From: an uncultured Pelagibacteraceae bacterium
Lineage (GTDB): Bacteria; Pseudomonadota; Alphaproteobacteria; Pelagibacterales; Pelagibacteraceae
Assembly: GCA_902604975.1 (NCBI GenBank)
Contig: CACLAY010000002.1
Coordinates: 62,001 to 126,000, forward strand
DNA: 64,000 bases
Reading direction: 5' to 3'
Shown: piece by piece, positions 37,493 through 52,035 of the stretch
How the letters are laid out: each line of letters begins with the position of its first letter
How positions within the stretch are numbered: the first letter of the stretch is position 1
Position numbers and translations under genes: made by a program
Notes under the pieces: generated by a model
Database searches by the model: none
Told to the model about the DNA's origin: nothing
Seen by the model: the letters and a program-made list of their open reading frames with translations, nothing else

Positions 37493-38653
37493 ATGAATAT
37501 CCACGAGCACCAGGCAAAAGAAATACTTAAAAAGTATGGCGCGGTTGTACCCGAAGGCGTTTATGCTCTTAATGTAAATGAATTAATTGAAAAAGTAAAA
37601 AATCTCAAAGCCGATAAGTATGTATTAAAAGCTCAAATTCATGCAGGAGGTAGAGGAAAGGCTGGAGGAGTAAAAATTGTTGATAATATTGCTATTTTGG
37701 AAGAGGAGGCGAAAAAATTGTTTGGTAAAACATTAGTTACTCATCAAACTGGACCCTCAGGAAGAGAAGTGAAAAGATTGTATGTTGAAAATGCATCAGA
37801 AATAGAAAAAGAATTCTATCTGTCTTGTCTTGTTGACAGGGCATCTGCTAAAATTGCATTTATTTCCAGTGATCAGGGGGGAATGAATATTGAGGAAGTT
37901 GCTGTAAAATCACCAGAGAAAATAATCACTACTAAAGTAGATTTTAATGAAAGTATTTCAGAGGAAGACTGTAACAAAATTATTAAAATTTTTGATTTAG
38001 ACAAAGATGCAAGTAAACAAGCAATAAATTTAATAAAATCAATTTACAAAATGTTCATTGATACAGATGCAAATTTAGTAGAGATAAATCCTCTCATTTT
38101 AACCAAAAAAAACAAAATTGTATGTTTGGATGCAAAGATGACTTTTGACGAAAATGCATTATTTAAACATCCAGAAATTCAAAAACTTAGAGACTTAAAT
38201 GAAGAAGAAGAAACTGAAATTGAAGCAAGCAAATATGATCTTGCATACATTAAATTGGATGGAAATATAGGATGTATGGTAAATGGTGCTGGATTAGCAA
38301 TGGCTACTATGGATATTATTAAATTATATGGGGAAGTGCCTGCAAATTTTTTAGATGTAGGTGGTGGTGCCTCTAAAGAAAAAGTTTCAGCAGCATTTAA
38401 AATTATCTTATCTGACAAAAATGTAAAAGGAATACTAATAAATATTTTTGGAGGAATAATGAGATGTGACGTACTCGCACAAGGTGTTGTAGATGCAGCA
38501 AAAGAAATTAAAATTAAAGTTCCTTTAGTAGTGAGACTAGCAGGTACAAATTTCAAAGAGGGAAAAGAAATTTTAGATAATTCAGGATTAGATATTATTT
38601 CTGCAAATGATTTATCCGATGCAGCAAAAAAAATTGTTGAGGCAATTAAATAA
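37493..38653 (+). CDS. sucC: Succinyl-CoA synthetase beta subunit
   Basis: A 386-residue ATP-grasp subunit that makes ATP or GTP from succinyl-CoA. It begins [16 protein letters not shown]. It shows [26 protein letters not shown] and [18 protein letters not shown]. The ATG follows the mdh stop with no spacer and the stop shares one base with sucD (TAATG at 38653). Length is normal. Confidence 0.97.
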   Translation: MNIHEHQAKEILKKYGAVVPEGVYALNVNELIEKVKNLKADKYVLKAQIHAGGRGKAGGVKIVDNIAILEEEAKKLFGKTLVTHQTGPSGREVKRLYVENASEIEKEFYLSCLVDRASAKIAFISSDQGGMNIEEVAVKSPEKIITTKVDFNESISEEDCNKIIKIFDLDKDASKQAINLIKSIYKMFIDTDANLVEINPLILTKKNKIVCLDAKMTFDENALFKHPEIQKLRDLNEEEETEIEASKYDLAYIKLDGNIGCMVNGAGLAMATMDIIKLYGEVPANFLDVGGGASKEKVSAAFKIILSDKNVKGILINIFGGIMRCDVLAQGVVDAAKEIKIKVPLVVRLAGTNFKEGKEILDNSGLDIISANDLSDAAKKIVEAIK

Positions 38654-39528
38654 TGTCAGTTTTAATTAACAAGGATACAAAAGTAATTTGTCAAGGTTTC
38701 ACTGGCGCTCATGGAACTTTTCATTCTGAACAATCTATTAAGTATGGAACTAACTTAGTTGGTGGAGTTACTCCTAAAAAAGGAGGTCAAATTCATTTGG
38801 AAAGACCAGTATTTAATACTGTTAAAGAAGCTAAAGATCAGACAGGTGCAAATGCAACAATGATTTATGTTCCTGCAAAGTTTGCAGCTTCAGCAATTAT
38901 AGAGGCAATTGATTCATCTATAGAATTGATTGTATGTATAAGTGAGGGAATTCCAGTTTTAGACATGCTTAAAGTAAAAAGAAGACTTTTTAACTCTAAA
39001 TCGAGACTTATTGGTCCCAACTGTCCAGGTATAATAACTCCTGATGAATGTAAAATTGGAATAATGCCTGGAAATATTCATAAAAAAGGAACAGTAGGAA
39101 TTGTTTCTAGGTCAGGAACATTAACTTACGAGGCTGTAGCCCAAACCTCAGAAAATGGCCTTGGTCAATCTACATGTATAGGAATAGGTGGAGATCCAAT
39201 ACATGGTACAAATTTTATTGATTGTCTAGATCTGTTTTTAAATGATGAAAAAACTGAGTCTATAGTAATGATTGGTGAGATCGGAGGGACTGCTGAAGAA
39301 GAAGCTGCTGAATTTATAAAAAATCATAAGATAAAAAAACCAATGGTTGGATTTGTAGCTGGAATTACAGCACCACCTGGCAGACGAATGGGTCATGCTG
39401 GTGCAATAATATCAGGGGGAAAAGGTAACGCTGATGAAAAAATTAAAATTATGGAAAAATCTGGTATTACAATGGCAAAATCTCCATCTGAAATTGGAAT
39501 AACTCTATTGAATAAATTGTCTAATTGA
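38653..39528 (+). CDS. sucD: Succinyl-CoA synthetase alpha subunit
   Basis: A 291-residue subunit that binds CoA and carries the phosphohistidine. It starts [20 protein letters not shown], has [12 protein letters not shown] and the phosphorylated histidine in [17 protein letters not shown] (His near residue 248). Length is normal. A 33-base gap with a possible -10 box follows before sucA, the only break inside the mdh-sucCDAB-lpd run. Confidence 0.97.
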   Translation: MSVLINKDTKVICQGFTGAHGTFHSEQSIKYGTNLVGGVTPKKGGQIHLERPVFNTVKEAKDQTGANATMIYVPAKFAASAIIEAIDSSIELIVCISEGIPVLDMLKVKRRLFNSKSRLIGPNCPGIITPDECKIGIMPGNIHKKGTVGIVSRSGTLTYEAVAQTSENGLGQSTCIGIGGDPIHGTNFIDCLDLFLNDEKTESIVMIGEIGGTAEEEAAEFIKNHKIKKPMVGFVAGITAPPGRRMGHAGAIISGGKGNADEKIKIMEKSGITMAKSPSEIGITLLNKLSN

Positions 39529-39550
39529 TAACACCTTATTCGTGTATAAT
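39525..39550 (+). promoter_or_regulatory. Weak candidate promoter before sucA
   Basis: TATAAT at 39545-39550 is a perfect -10 box and TTGATA at 39525-39530 could be a -35, but the 14-base spacing is short. A start near 39557 would leave a leader of only about five bases before the sucA ATG. Confidence 0.25.
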
Positions 39551-39561
39551 TATATTTAAAA

Positions 39562-42456
39562 ATGTCATCATCTAAAAATTTAGAATACAAAAAAACTTCA
39601 TTTCTTAATAAATCAAATAGTGCATTTATAGAACAAATGTATGTGAAGTATGTAAATAATGATCCAAATTTACCTGAGAGTTGGAAAAAATATTTTATAG
39701 ATATTGGTGATGATATTAATTCAATTGTTAAAGAGGTTAATGGACCATCTTGGAGTCCAAGTAAAAATAAAATTGATGAGAGTAAAATACTTGAAAATGA
39801 AATTGAGATTCTAGAAAGTCAAAATAAAGAAATAGATCAAAACGATATAGTTGCAAGTAACAGTAATTCTATTAAAGCAGTCTCTTTGATTAGAGCTTAT
39901 AGACAGCGTGGTCATTTATTATCAAAAGTTGATCCATTAGAAATGAGAGAAAGTGAGTATCTTGACGAACTACATCCTGAAAATTATGGATTTAAAAAAG
40001 ATGATTATAGTAAAAAAATTTACTTAGATGGTGTCTTAAATAAAGAATATTCTAACATAAAAGAAATTCTCTCCGTTTTAAGAAAAATTTATTGTGGAAA
40101 TATTGGTTACGAATATATGCATATTTCAAATCCAACAGAGAGAAAATGGTTTCGTGATAGAGTTGAAAAAGATGAAAATGCATTGAAATTTACAGTAAAT
40201 GGTAAAAGTGCAATTTTAAACAAATTAATACAAGCTGAGGGATTTGAGAAATTTTTGCATACTAAATATGTGGGATCAAAAAGATTTGGTCTTGATGGTG
40301 GTGAAAGTTTGATACCTGCGTTAGAGCAAATAATTAAAATTGGCGGTCAGTCAAATATTAAAGAAGTTAAAATTGGAATGTCTCACAGAGGTAGACTAAA
40401 TGTTTTAGCTAACGTTTTGCAAAAATCTTATAAAAGAATATTTAATGAATTTGCTGGTGAATTAAATAATACCGATGAAGACAGTGCTGGCGATGTGAAA
40501 TATCATTTGGGAGCTTCATCTGATAGAGAATTTGACGGAAATTCTGTTCATGTAAGTCTAACAGATAATCCTTCGCATTTGGAAGCAGTTAATCCAGTAG
40601 TATTGGGTCAGACTAGAGCCAAACAATTTTTTCATAAAGATACTGAGAGAAACAAAGTAATTCCGATTTTAATTCATGGTGATGCTGCTTTTGCAGGACA
40701 AGGTGTTGTTGCTGAATGTTTTGCAATGTCGGGTTTACCTGGACACAATACAGGTGGAACTATTCATATAATAGTTAATAATCAAATAGGATTTACAACA
40801 AGTCCAAGGTTTGCAAGATCTTCACCTCACCCATCAGATATTGCAAAAATGGTAGATGCGCCTATCATCCATGTTAATGGAGATGACCCAGAAGCTGTTG
40901 TTTATGGCTCAAGAATTGCAACTGAATTTAGATTAAAGTTTAATAGAGATGTAGTCATCGACTTAGTTTGTTACAGACGATTTGGACATAATGAGGGAGA
41001 TGAGCCATCATTCACTCAACCATTGATGTATAAAAAAATTAGATCACATCAATCAACAGCAAATATATATGGATCTAAGCTTATTAATGAAAATTTAATA
41101 TCTAAAGAAGGTTTAAATGATCAAATAAAAAAATTTAAAGATCTTTTAAATGATCAATTTAAGACAGCTAAAGATTATAATCCTAAAATTGAATGGTTTG
41201 AGGGAGCATGGTCCAGCTATAAACCTAAAAAGGGGAAAGATAAAAGAGGAATTACTGGAGCAGATGAAAAAATACTTAAAAATATTTCAAATAAAATAAA
41301 TGTCGTTCCATCCGAAATAAGTATTCACAAAACTATTAGCAAAATCTTGCAAACTAGAAAAAAATCTGTCGATGATGGTTTAAATATTGACTGGTCTACT
41401 GCTGAATCATTAGCTTTTGGTTCATTATTAGATGAAGGTTTTCCAGTTCGATTTGTAGGACAGGACTCTGGTAGAGGTACTTTTAGTCAGAGACATTCAG
41501 TTTTAAGAGATCAGATGGATAACTCTAGATATATTCCGTTAAATAATATTTCAAAAAACCAAAAAAAATTTGAAATAGTAGATAGTTTTTTATCTGAACT
41601 TGCAGTTTTAGGATTTGAATATGGGTATAGTTTAGTAGAACCAAATACTCTTACTATTTGGGAAGCTCAATTTGGTGATTTTGCCAATGGTGCACAAGTT
41701 ATAATTGATCAATTTATCTCTTCAGGTGAAAGAAAATGGCAAAGAGCCTCAGGTTTAGTCATGTTATTACCTCACGGCTATGAAGGTCAAGGACCAGAAC
41801 ATTCATCAGCTAGACTTGAAAGATTTCTACAATTGTGTGCAAATGATAATCTTCAAGTTATGAATTGTACAACGCCAGCAAATTATTTTCACGCTTTACG
41901 TAGACAAATACATCGTGATTTTAGAAAACCACTTGTAATTATGACACCTAAATCTTTGTTAAGAAATAAGTTTTGTGTATCAACCATTGATGATTTTGGT
42001 AAGCAAACATCATTTCACAGAATAATGTGGGATCATGCATTAAGTGATCAATCAAAAAATTTTATTAAATTAAAAAAATCTAGTGAAATTAAAAAAGTTA
42101 TAATCTGTTCAGGAAAAGTATACTTCGATCTTTTAAATGCTAGAGAAAAGCTAAAAAGAGATGATGTGGTAATGTTTAGAATAGAACAACTTTATCCTTT
42201 TCCAGTTAAAAGTTTAGTAAAAGAACTTAAACCATACGCGAAAAATGCTAATTTCTATTGGTGTCAAGAAGAGCCAAAAAATATGGGTGCATGGTTTTCA
42301 GTGAGAGATTATATACAATGGACATTGGATACCATTAAAGCTAAAAATAACAAAGTTTCTTATATTGGAAGAAGTCCTGATGCATCACCAGCCACTGGAT
42401 ATGCTAAAAGGCATCAACTTGAGCAACAAGAAATTATAAATGAAGTATTTAATTAA
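39562..42456 (+). CDS. sucA: 2-oxoglutarate dehydrogenase E1 component
   Basis: A 964-residue thiamine-diphosphate enzyme, the first component of the 2-oxoglutarate dehydrogenase complex. It has the N-terminal [65 protein letters not shown] with the metal site following, [18 protein letters not shown] and the C-terminal RIEQLYPFP. Length is close to other SucA proteins. It shares one base with sucB, so it is coupled to the E2 gene. Confidence 0.97.
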   Translation: MSSSKNLEYKKTSFLNKSNSAFIEQMYVKYVNNDPNLPESWKKYFIDIGDDINSIVKEVNGPSWSPSKNKIDESKILENEIEILESQNKEIDQNDIVASNSNSIKAVSLIRAYRQRGHLLSKVDPLEMRESEYLDELHPENYGFKKDDYSKKIYLDGVLNKEYSNIKEILSVLRKIYCGNIGYEYMHISNPTERKWFRDRVEKDENALKFTVNGKSAILNKLIQAEGFEKFLHTKYVGSKRFGLDGGESLIPALEQIIKIGGQSNIKEVKIGMSHRGRLNVLANVLQKSYKRIFNEFAGELNNTDEDSAGDVKYHLGASSDREFDGNSVHVSLTDNPSHLEAVNPVVLGQTRAKQFFHKDTERNKVIPILIHGDAAFAGQGVVAECFAMSGLPGHNTGGTIHIIVNNQIGFTTSPRFARSSPHPSDIAKMVDAPIIHVNGDDPEAVVYGSRIATEFRLKFNRDVVIDLVCYRRFGHNEGDEPSFTQPLMYKKIRSHQSTANIYGSKLINENLISKEGLNDQIKKFKDLLNDQFKTAKDYNPKIEWFEGAWSSYKPKKGKDKRGITGADEKILKNISNKINVVPSEISIHKTISKILQTRKKSVDDGLNIDWSTAESLAFGSLLDEGFPVRFVGQDSGRGTFSQRHSVLRDQMDNSRYIPLNNISKNQKKFEIVDSFLSELAVLGFEYGYSLVEPNTLTIWEAQFGDFANGAQVIIDQFISSGERKWQRASGLVMLLPHGYEGQGPEHSSARLERFLQLCANDNLQVMNCTTPANYFHALRRQIHRDFRKPLVIMTPKSLLRNKFCVSTIDDFGKQTSFHRIMWDHALSDQSKNFIKLKKSSEIKKVIICSGKVYFDLLNAREKLKRDDVVMFRIEQLYPFPVKSLVKELKPYAKNANFYWCQEEPKNMGAWFSVRDYIQWTLDTIKAKNNKVSYIGRSPDASPATGYAKRHQLEQQEIINEVFN

Positions 42457-43778
42457 TGAGTGAAAAAATTTTAGTACCTACTTTAGGTGAAAGTATTACA
42501 GAAGCAACAGTTTCTAAATGGTTGAAAAAAGAAGGTGAAACAGTTCATGCGGATGAAGCAATAGTTGAACTGGAAACTGATAAAGTAAATTTAGAAGTTC
42601 CTTCCCCTATTAGTGGGACATTATCAGAGATTAGTTTTAGAGATGGAGATACAGTTGAAGTTGGAGCTGTTTTGGGCTCAATTTCTGAGGGGAATGTTGA
42701 TATTAAAAATGAACCCGAAAGCAAAAAGCAACTTGAGGATAATGAAGAGAAAGAATTTAAAGATGAGAAAAGCAATGTAATTAATTTAGATATAGAAAAA
42801 AAACCTCAAACTAAGTTAGAAGAACCATTAGTATTAACTGAAGATAAATCAATGGAGCTATTAGAAGAAGAGCCTTTACTTTTAACTGAAGAAGTAGAAA
42901 CAGAGGAAACCTCACAACAACCAATTATTCTTTCACCTGCAGTTAGAAAAATGGTTGCAGAAAAAAACATCAACCTAGATAATGTAAAGGGAACAGGTAA
43001 AGCAGGAAGAATTTTAAAAGGTGATCTAATTACTATGATGGGAGCCAACCCACAACCCAACCAGAGAAGAATTCAATATGGTGAAGAAGAAAGAATTAAA
43101 ATGACCCGTTTAAGACAAACAATTGCAAAAAGATTAAAACAAGCTCAAGAAAATGCAGCAATGTTAACTACTTTTAACGAGGTAGATATGTCTGGGATTA
43201 TGTCAATGAGAAAAGATAACCAAGAAGATTTTAAAAACAGATACGGAATAAAGCTCGGTCTAATGTCATTTTTTGTTAAAGCTTGTGTCGTTGGGCTAAA
43301 ATTATTTCCAGCAATTAACGCTGAGATCGAAGATCAAGACATAATTTATAAGAATTATTATAATATTAGTTTCGCTGTTGGAACTGAAAGGGGTTTAGTA
43401 GTTCCAGTGCTTAGAAATGCAGATGAGATGTCATTTGCTGAAATAGAAAAAGAAATAAAAAAATTATCTGAAAAAGCAAATACAGGTAGTTTAACAATTG
43501 AGGACTTACAAGGAGGTACGTTTACAATTAGCAATGGAGGTGTATATGGTTCCATGCTTTCAACACCAATATTGAACCCTCCTCAATCAGGTGTATTAGG
43601 TATGCATAACATTGTTGAAAGACCAGTAAATGATAATGGTGATATAAAAATAAAACCAATAATGTACTTGGCCTTGTCATATGATCATAGAATTATTGAT
43701 GGAAAGGAATCCGTGTCGTTCTTAAAAACTGTTAAAGAAAATTTAGAAGACCCTAGAAGATTATTTTTAAATATTTAA
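42456..43778 (+). CDS. sucB: Dihydrolipoamide succinyltransferase (2-oxoglutarate dehydrogenase E2)
   Basis: A 440-residue E2 protein. Residues 1-75 are one lipoyl domain with the lipoylated lysine in [14 protein letters not shown]. An acidic linker follows with the near-repeat [12 protein letters not shown] / [12 protein letters not shown]. The E3-binding domain ([20 protein letters not shown]) comes next. The C-terminal catalytic domain ends with [15 protein letters not shown] (catalytic His). It lies between sucA and lpdA and shares one base with each. Confidence 0.97.
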   Translation: MSEKILVPTLGESITEATVSKWLKKEGETVHADEAIVELETDKVNLEVPSPISGTLSEISFRDGDTVEVGAVLGSISEGNVDIKNEPESKKQLEDNEEKEFKDEKSNVINLDIEKKPQTKLEEPLVLTEDKSMELLEEEPLLLTEEVETEETSQQPIILSPAVRKMVAEKNINLDNVKGTGKAGRILKGDLITMMGANPQPNQRRIQYGEEERIKMTRLRQTIAKRLKQAQENAAMLTTFNEVDMSGIMSMRKDNQEDFKNRYGIKLGLMSFFVKACVVGLKLFPAINAEIEDQDIIYKNYYNISFAVGTERGLVVPVLRNADEMSFAEIEKEIKKLSEKANTGSLTIEDLQGGTFTISNGGVYGSMLSTPILNPPQSGVLGMHNIVERPVNDNGDIKIKPIMYLALSYDHRIIDGKESVSFLKTVKENLEDPRRLFLNI

Positions 43779-45172
43779 TGGCTGAAAAATTTGATGTCAC
43801 TGTAATTGGAGGAGGACCTGCAGGATATGTATGTGCAATTAGATTATCTCAATTAGGCTTAAAAACTGCATGTATAGAGTCTAGAGGATCTTTGGGAGGC
43901 ACTTGCCTTAATATAGGGTGTATTCCTTCTAAAAGTCTTTTAAATATGTCAGAAAGTTTTCATAGAGCAAAGAACTTCTCAAATATCGGTATTGAAACTG
44001 GAGAAATTAAGCTAAATCTTGAAAAAATGATGAGTAATAAAGACAGCTCGGTTGCAACACTTACAAAAGGAGTGGAGTTCTTATTTAAAAAAAATAAGGT
44101 CACTTATATTAAAGGGTTTGGATCTTTTAACGAAAAAAACGAAATTTTAGTCAAAAATGATAAATCAGAAATAAAAATTAAAACTGATAAAACCATAATA
44201 AGTACTGGATCAGAGCCTTTATCTCTTCCAGGAATAGATTTTGATGAAAAAATAATTCTTTCATCAACAGGAGCTCTTAACATTTCAAAACTTCCAAAAA
44301 AAATGGTTGTTGTTGGAGGTGGGTATATTGGATTAGAGATGGGTTCTGTGTGGTCAAGACTAGGAACTGAGGTTCATGTTATAGAATATTTAGACCACAT
44401 AACACCAGGACTTGATAAAGAAATTTCAAATGAATTTATGAAAATATTAAAAAAACAGGGTATTCAATTTGAATTAAATACTAAAGTTGAAAAAATTGCT
44501 AAAAATGATCAAGGAGTAATAATAGAAACCTCTAATAAAGACGCAAAAAATAAAATTGAAGCTGATGTAGTTTTAATTTCTGTTGGAAGAAAACCTTACA
44601 CTGATAAATTAAATTTAGAAAAAATTGGTGTAAATCTCGATAAAAAAGGAAAAATTATAGTTAATAAAAATTTTGAGACTAATGTTAAAAATGTTTATGC
44701 GATAGGAGATGTCATAGATGGTCCAATGTTGGCTCATAAAGCTGAGGAGGAAGGAATAGCAGTAGCAGAGTTAATTGCTGGACAGTCTGGTCATGTAAAT
44801 TATGATATTATACCTGGAGTAATTTATACTTCACCTGAGGTAGCCTATGTTGGTAAAAATGAGGAAGAATTAAAAGAAAAAAAAGTAAACTACAAAGTAG
44901 GTAAATTTCCATTTATGGCAAACTCAAGAGCTAAAGCAATAAATGAGCCAGAGGGATTCGTTAAAATATTAGCCGAAAGTACAACAGACAGAGTGTTGGG
45001 AGTACATATAATCGGACCTCATGCTGGAGAAATGATTGCAGAAATGTCCGTAGCAATGGAATTTGGCGCTAGTTCCGAAGATATTGCAAGAACATGTCAT
45101 GCTCATCCTACTTTTTCAGAAGCGATAAAAGAAGCTGCTTTATCTGTAGATAAAAGACAAATTCACTCTTAA
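43778..45172 (+). CDS. lpdA: Dihydrolipoyl dehydrogenase (E3)
   Basis: A 464-residue FAD disulfide reductase that reoxidises lipoamide. It has the N-terminal VIGGGPAGYVCAIR and the redox disulfide in GGTCLNIGCIPSKSLL (about residues 41-56). The NAD motif is VVGGGYIGLEMG and the dimer-interface HAHPTFSEAIKEA carries the catalytic His-Glu. It is the last gene of the TCA run and 19 bases before priA. It may also serve pyruvate dehydrogenase or glycine cleavage if no other E3 is present. Confidence 0.96.
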   Translation: MAEKFDVTVIGGGPAGYVCAIRLSQLGLKTACIESRGSLGGTCLNIGCIPSKSLLNMSESFHRAKNFSNIGIETGEIKLNLEKMMSNKDSSVATLTKGVEFLFKKNKVTYIKGFGSFNEKNEILVKNDKSEIKIKTDKTIISTGSEPLSLPGIDFDEKIILSSTGALNISKLPKKMVVVGGGYIGLEMGSVWSRLGTEVHVIEYLDHITPGLDKEISNEFMKILKKQGIQFELNTKVEKIAKNDQGVIIETSNKDAKNKIEADVVLISVGRKPYTDKLNLEKIGVNLDKKGKIIVNKNFETNVKNVYAIGDVIDGPMLAHKAEEEGIAVAELIAGQSGHVNYDIIPGVIYTSPEVAYVGKNEEELKEKKVNYKVGKFPFMANSRAKAINEPEGFVKILAESTTDRVLGVHIIGPHAGEMIAEMSVAMEFGASSEDIARTCHAHPTFSEAIKEAALSVDKRQIHS

Positions 45173-45191
45173 TATATTTCATAATTTATTT

Positions 45192-47147
45192 ATGAAATAT
45201 CCTGTCCTAATACCTAATATATTTAACTTCCCTTTTACATATGAAAGTGACTTGGATCTTAAAGTTGGAGATTATGTTTATGTTCCCTTTGGAAAATCAA
45301 AAATAACAGGAGTCGTATGGAATGAATTTGAAAAAAAAAATAAAAAAAATTTCCAGATAAAAAAAATTCTTAAAAAAATAGAAATTGAACCACTTAAAAA
45401 AGAAATTATTACTTTTTTGAATTGGTTTTCAGAATACAACTTAGTGCCAAAAGGAATGTGTTTAAAACTACATTTACTTAGTGGAGAAGCAATCACTAAT
45501 TATGAAGACGAAAATTATCTACCCTATATTAAACAAAAGTTTGTAAATAAGTTTACCCTATCTTCAGATCAAAGAGAAATATTTGAGGAAATGTCAAAAA
45601 AAAATAATAAATTTAGAGTCCATCTTTTACAAGGGACTACAGGTTCAGGAAAAACAATTGTTTATTTTAAGCATATAAAACAATTGTTAGAAAAAGGGCA
45701 TCAAGCGATGATTCTACTACCTGAAATTGGTTTAACTGCAGAATTTGAAAATAAATTTAAAGAATTTTTCGGTTTCAGTGCTGCAGTATGGCACTCTGGA
45801 ATAACGCCTAAAAAAAAGAAAATAATCTGGAGTGGAGTATCATCAGGAAAAATTAACGTAATTATTGGAGCTCGTTCCTCATTATTTTTACCATTTAAAA
45901 ATCTTGGAATTATAGTTGTAGACGAAGAACACGATCAATCATTCAAACAAGACGAAGGAGTAATTTACAATGCAAGAGACATGGCAATTGCTAGAGCTAA
46001 TTTTGAAAATATCCCTATCAATCTTGTTACTGCTGTACCCTCAATAGAAACATATGCAAATATTAAGAAAAAGAAATACTCTGTTTCACGTTTAAATAAA
46101 AGATATAAAAATGCAAACTTACCTTTATATGAAATAATAGACTTAAATAAAAATAAGTTAGATAAACAGTCATGGATTGCTAATAAAACTTTGGAAAAAG
46201 TAAATAATCACTTAAAAAAAAATGACCAAGTATTATTTTTTATTAATAGAAGAGGATTTGCTCCATATGCTCTTTGTAAGAAATGTTTAAATGTTTATTC
46301 CTGTCCAAATTGTTCAATAAATTTAGTATATCACAAACATAAAAATAAATTACTTTGTCATTATTGTGGTTTTCAATCTCAGTTAAGCAGGAATTGTAAG
46401 AAAGGTGAAGTATGTGATTTTGTTTTTAGTGGCCCTGGGGTAGAGAGAATTTCTGAAGAGGTTAAACTCAAATTCCCAAATAATAAAATATCAATTTTTT
46501 CAAGTGATACCATGAATAAAAAATCATCTAAAAAAAAATTAGAAGATATAGTTAAAGGAAAAATAAATATACTTATTGGAACACAACTAATTTCTAAAGG
46601 TTTTCATTTTCCAAAATTAAACTGCATTGTTATTTTAGATATTGATCTTAATTCAAATGGACATGATTTAAGAACTGCAGAAAAAAACTTACAACTCTAT
46701 CACCAATTATCTGGACGGGCTGGTAGAACTGGTAAACCAGCTACAGTATATTTTCAAACATACAACTCAAACCAAAGTATTATAAATCAAATAACAAATC
46801 CCGATCCTTTTATTTTTTTAGAAAATGAATTAAAATTAAGAGAGAAAAATAATCTACCACCTTATGAAAGATTTGTTTCATTAATACTCACCTCTTCAAA
46901 TGAAAGAAGTTTAGAAAAAGAGTCAATGAACATAAAAAAAATGTTATCAGAATCCTTAAATGACAAAATTTTGGGACCTGTTAATGCACCTATATATCGA
47001 GTAAGACGAAAGTATAGGCAGAGACTTTTGATAAGATCTAAAAAGGGTTCTAATATTCAAAAAAGATTGAGTGAAATCTTAATTACATACAAATTACCTA
47101 AAGAAATAAAACTAACAGTTGATGTTGACCCAATAACCTTTAATTAA
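45192..47147 (+). CDS. priA: Primosomal replication restart helicase PriA
   Basis: A 651-residue 3'-5' helicase that reloads the replisome at stalled forks, shorter than E. coli PriA (732). It has the N-terminal DNA-binding domain, Walker A QGTTGSGKT (about residues 152-160), DEEH in VVDEEHDQSFKQ, and helicase motifs GTQLISKGFHFP and LSGRAGRTGKP. Zinc cysteines are in CKKCLNVYSCPNC and CHYCGF. The last pair is spaced unusually (NCKKGEVCDF) compared with the usual CxxC. PriA next to the atp operon is common in alphaproteobacteria. Confidence 0.95.
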   Translation: MKYPVLIPNIFNFPFTYESDLDLKVGDYVYVPFGKSKITGVVWNEFEKKNKKNFQIKKILKKIEIEPLKKEIITFLNWFSEYNLVPKGMCLKLHLLSGEAITNYEDENYLPYIKQKFVNKFTLSSDQREIFEEMSKKNNKFRVHLLQGTTGSGKTIVYFKHIKQLLEKGHQAMILLPEIGLTAEFENKFKEFFGFSAAVWHSGITPKKKKIIWSGVSSGKINVIIGARSSLFLPFKNLGIIVVDEEHDQSFKQDEGVIYNARDMAIARANFENIPINLVTAVPSIETYANIKKKKYSVSRLNKRYKNANLPLYEIIDLNKNKLDKQSWIANKTLEKVNNHLKKNDQVLFFINRRGFAPYALCKKCLNVYSCPNCSINLVYHKHKNKLLCHYCGFQSQLSRNCKKGEVCDFVFSGPGVERISEEVKLKFPNNKISIFSSDTMNKKSSKKKLEDIVKGKINILIGTQLISKGFHFPKLNCIVILDIDLNSNGHDLRTAEKNLQLYHQLSGRAGRTGKPATVYFQTYNSNQSIINQITNPDPFIFLENELKLREKNNLPPYERFVSLILTSSNERSLEKESMNIKKMLSESLNDKILGPVNAPIYRVRRKYRQRLLIRSKKGSNIQKRLSEILITYKLPKEIKLTVDVDPITFN

Positions 47148-47182
47148 TTGACAAATTTTGCACTATTTAGTCAATCTGTTAC

Positions 47183-47211
47183 TTGAAGACACCAAACTCA
47201 TATGCTACTTA
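47183..47211 (+). promoter_or_regulatory. Candidate promoter of the atp operon
   Basis: TTGAAG (47183-47188) and TACTTA (47206-47211) are 17 bases apart in the 99-base gap between priA and atpH. A perfect TTGACA at 47148 has no -10 at the right distance. This is a guess from spacing only. Confidence 0.35.
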
Positions 47212-47246
47212 ATCCAAAAAAAATCTTCTAAAATAAAGAGTTAAAA

Positions 47247-47804
47247 TTGAGCAAAAATAACAGTTTTTCAGCAACTACAGCAAGCAGGTATTCTTTAGCA
47301 CTATATGAACTGGCTGATGAAAATAAATCAATAGATGAGGTTGAAAAACAGTCAATATCTTTTTTAAGATTAATAGATGAAAGCAAAGATTTTAGTTCAT
47401 TAATAAAAAATCCAACTAACTCTGTAAATGAACTTCAGGATGTAATTAACAAAATTGCTGAGAATTATAAATTAAACTCTTTAATGTCAAAATTTTTAGG
47501 TTTTCTAATATCTAAAAGAAGATTTTTTTATGTAAGAACAATTCTTCAAGATTTTGTAGATACTTGTTCGAAAAAAAGAGGAGAAGTAAAAGCTGAACTA
47601 ATTTCCTCTAAAGAATTATCAGAAGAACAAGTAATTAAAATAAAAGACGAACTATCTCAAAATTTTAACTCAAAAATAAAATTAGACTATAAATATGACA
47701 AAAGTTTAATTGGAGGTTTAGTAATACAAGTTGGTAGTATTATGGTAGACACCTCTATTAAAAATAAATTACAACAAATCGAAAATACAATGATAGAGGC
47801 TTAA
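47247..47804 (+). CDS. atpH: ATP synthase F1 delta subunit
   Basis: A 185-residue stator subunit linking F1 to the b subunits. The start codon is TTG (TTGAGCAAAAATAAC). The family's ATTASRYSLALYELA at the N-terminus and GGLVIQVGSIMVDTSIKNKLQQI at the C-terminus support this frame and start. It directly joins atpA and begins the atpHAGDC order found in alphaproteobacteria. The F0 genes are elsewhere. Confidence 0.94.
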   Translation: MSKNNSFSATTASRYSLALYELADENKSIDEVEKQSISFLRLIDESKDFSSLIKNPTNSVNELQDVINKIAENYKLNSLMSKFLGFLISKRRFFYVRTILQDFVDTCSKKRGEVKAELISSKELSEEQVIKIKDELSQNFNSKIKLDYKYDKSLIGGLVIQVGSIMVDTSIKNKLQQIENTMIEA

Positions 47805-49340
47805 ATGGAAATAAATCCTTCAGAAGTAACAAAAATATTAAAAGAACAAATTAAAAAGTTTGGAGATAAAGCTGAGGTTACAGAGGTTGGTCAAGTTTTA
47901 TCAGTAGGTGATGGTATAGCAAGAATATATGGATTAGATAATGTTCAAGCCGGAGAAATGGTGGAATTTTCTGACGGCTCAAAAGGAATGGCATTAAACC
48001 TAGAGAGTGAAAATGTAGGTGTAGTAATTTTTGGTGATGATAAAGCAGTTAAAGAAGGTGATACTGTAAAAAGAACTGGTGCAATTGTTGATACACCAGT
48101 TGGAAAAGAATTACTTGGGAGAGTAGTTGATGGTTTAGGAAACCCAATTGATGGAAAAGGTGCGTTAGACAAAAGTTTAAAAAGAAGTAGGGTTGAGGTT
48201 AAAGCTCCTGGCATAATTCCACGTAAATCTGTGAGTGAACCAATGCAGACTGGTCTTAAATCAATTGATAGTTTAGTTCCAATTGGAAGAGGACAAAGAG
48301 AATTAATTATTGGTGACAGACAAACAGGCAAAACAGCAGTCGCAATTGATGCTATAATAAACCAGAAAAAAATTAACGAGTCAGGTGATGAGAAGAAAAA
48401 ATTATATTGTATTTATGTGGCCGTAGGCCAAAAGAGATCTACAGTAAGACAGATTGAAAAAACACTTGAAGAAGCTGGTGCGATGGAATACACAACAATA
48501 GTTGCAGCAACTGCATCAGATGCAGCACCTTTACAATTTTTAGCCCCTTATACTGGATGTACTATGGGTGAGTATTTTAGAGATAATGGGATGCATGCCT
48601 TGATTATATATGATGATTTATCAAAACAAGCTGTTGCATATAGACAAATGTCACTTCTATTAAGAAGACCTCCCGGAAGAGAAGCATATCCTGGAGATGT
48701 ATTTTACTTACATAGTAGATTACTTGAAAGAGCTGCAAAATTAAGTGATGAGCATGGTGGAGGATCATTAACCGCTCTTCCAATAATCGAAACCCAAGGT
48801 GGTGATGTCTCTGCATTTATACCAACAAATGTTATTTCAATTACTGATGGTCAAATATTTCTTGAAACTGAACTTTTTAACCAAGGTATAAGACCTGCCA
48901 TAAATGTTGGATTATCCGTATCAAGAGTTGGATCATCTGCTCAAACTAAAGCGATGAAGAAAGTTTCAGGGTCCATGAAATTGGAGCTCGCGCAATATCG
49001 TGAAATGGCTGCGTTTGCACAATTTGGTTCAGACCTTGATGCGTCTACTCAGAAATTACTTAATAGAGGATCAAAGTTAACTGAACTTTTAAAGCAAAAT
49101 CAATATTCTCCCATGACAGTTGCAGAACAAGTTATTTCTGTATTTTGTGGAGTTAGAGGACATCTTGATGATATTGAACAAAAGGATATTTCAAGTTTTG
49201 AGAGTAAAATTATTGAAAGATGTAAATCTGAAAAGCCAGACATTATTGAGTCAATAACAGCTTCAGGAAAACTTGAAGATGATAAAGAAAAAGAATTGAA
49301 TGAAATTATTTTACAACTTAAGAAAGATTTTAACTCATAA
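47805..49340 (+). CDS. atpA: ATP synthase F1 alpha subunit
   Basis: A 511-residue noncatalytic nucleotide-binding subunit. It starts [16 protein letters not shown], has the P-loop [17 protein letters not shown] (about residues 168-184), the visible [19 protein letters not shown], and the signature [17 protein letters not shown]. Length is normal. It follows atpH without a spacer and is 6 bases before atpG. Confidence 0.98.
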   Translation: MEINPSEVTKILKEQIKKFGDKAEVTEVGQVLSVGDGIARIYGLDNVQAGEMVEFSDGSKGMALNLESENVGVVIFGDDKAVKEGDTVKRTGAIVDTPVGKELLGRVVDGLGNPIDGKGALDKSLKRSRVEVKAPGIIPRKSVSEPMQTGLKSIDSLVPIGRGQRELIIGDRQTGKTAVAIDAIINQKKINESGDEKKKLYCIYVAVGQKRSTVRQIEKTLEEAGAMEYTTIVAATASDAAPLQFLAPYTGCTMGEYFRDNGMHALIIYDDLSKQAVAYRQMSLLLRRPPGREAYPGDVFYLHSRLLERAAKLSDEHGGGSLTALPIIETQGGDVSAFIPTNVISITDGQIFLETELFNQGIRPAINVGLSVSRVGSSAQTKAMKKVSGSMKLELAQYREMAAFAQFGSDLDASTQKLLNRGSKLTELLKQNQYSPMTVAEQVISVFCGVRGHLDDIEQKDISSFESKIIERCKSEKPDIIESITASGKLEDDKEKELNEIILQLKKDFNS

Positions 49341-49346
49341 AAAATA

Positions 49347-51642
<2,296 letters not shown>

Positions 51643-51643
<1 letters not shown>

Positions 51644-52035
51644 TGAGCGAAGAATATTCTGTAGAAATAGTAAATCCTGAAAAATCATTTTTATCAAAAA
51701 ATGATGTCACTGAGGTAGTTGTTCCCGCTTTTGAAGGTGAGATAGGAATTTTAAAAGACCATATTTCTATTATTTCTTTTTTAAAACCAGGAATAATTAA
51801 AATATTTTCAAAGTCTGGCGAGGAAAGTTTTTATGTCAATGATGGAATAATTGAATTTAAAGATAATAATCTTTCTATACTTACAAGTCTTATTTTAAAT
51901 ATAAAAGACATTGATAAAGAAAAAATTTCAGAAATCAAAAAATCTGCTGAGGAAGAACTTAATAAGTCTGATATAAATGATCAGGAAAAATATTTGCTTG
52001 ATCAAAAACTTGAAGTATTAAAATCAATTAACTAA
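51643..52035 (+). CDS. atpC: ATP synthase F1 epsilon subunit
   Basis: A 130-residue regulatory subunit. The N-terminal beta-barrel domain is visible (VEIVNPEKSFLSKNDVTEVVVPAFEGEIGILKDHISIISFLKPG). The C-terminal helical part follows (about residues 85-130). Its last 12 bases overlap the end of the convergent rppH gene, so no terminator can lie between the two operons without being inside coding sequence. Confidence 0.95.

Noticed and set aside
47148-47153. Perfect TTGACA after priA as the atp promoter
   Set aside because: No -10-like sequence lies 16-18 bases downstream; another pair at 47183/47206 has better spacing, though still weak.
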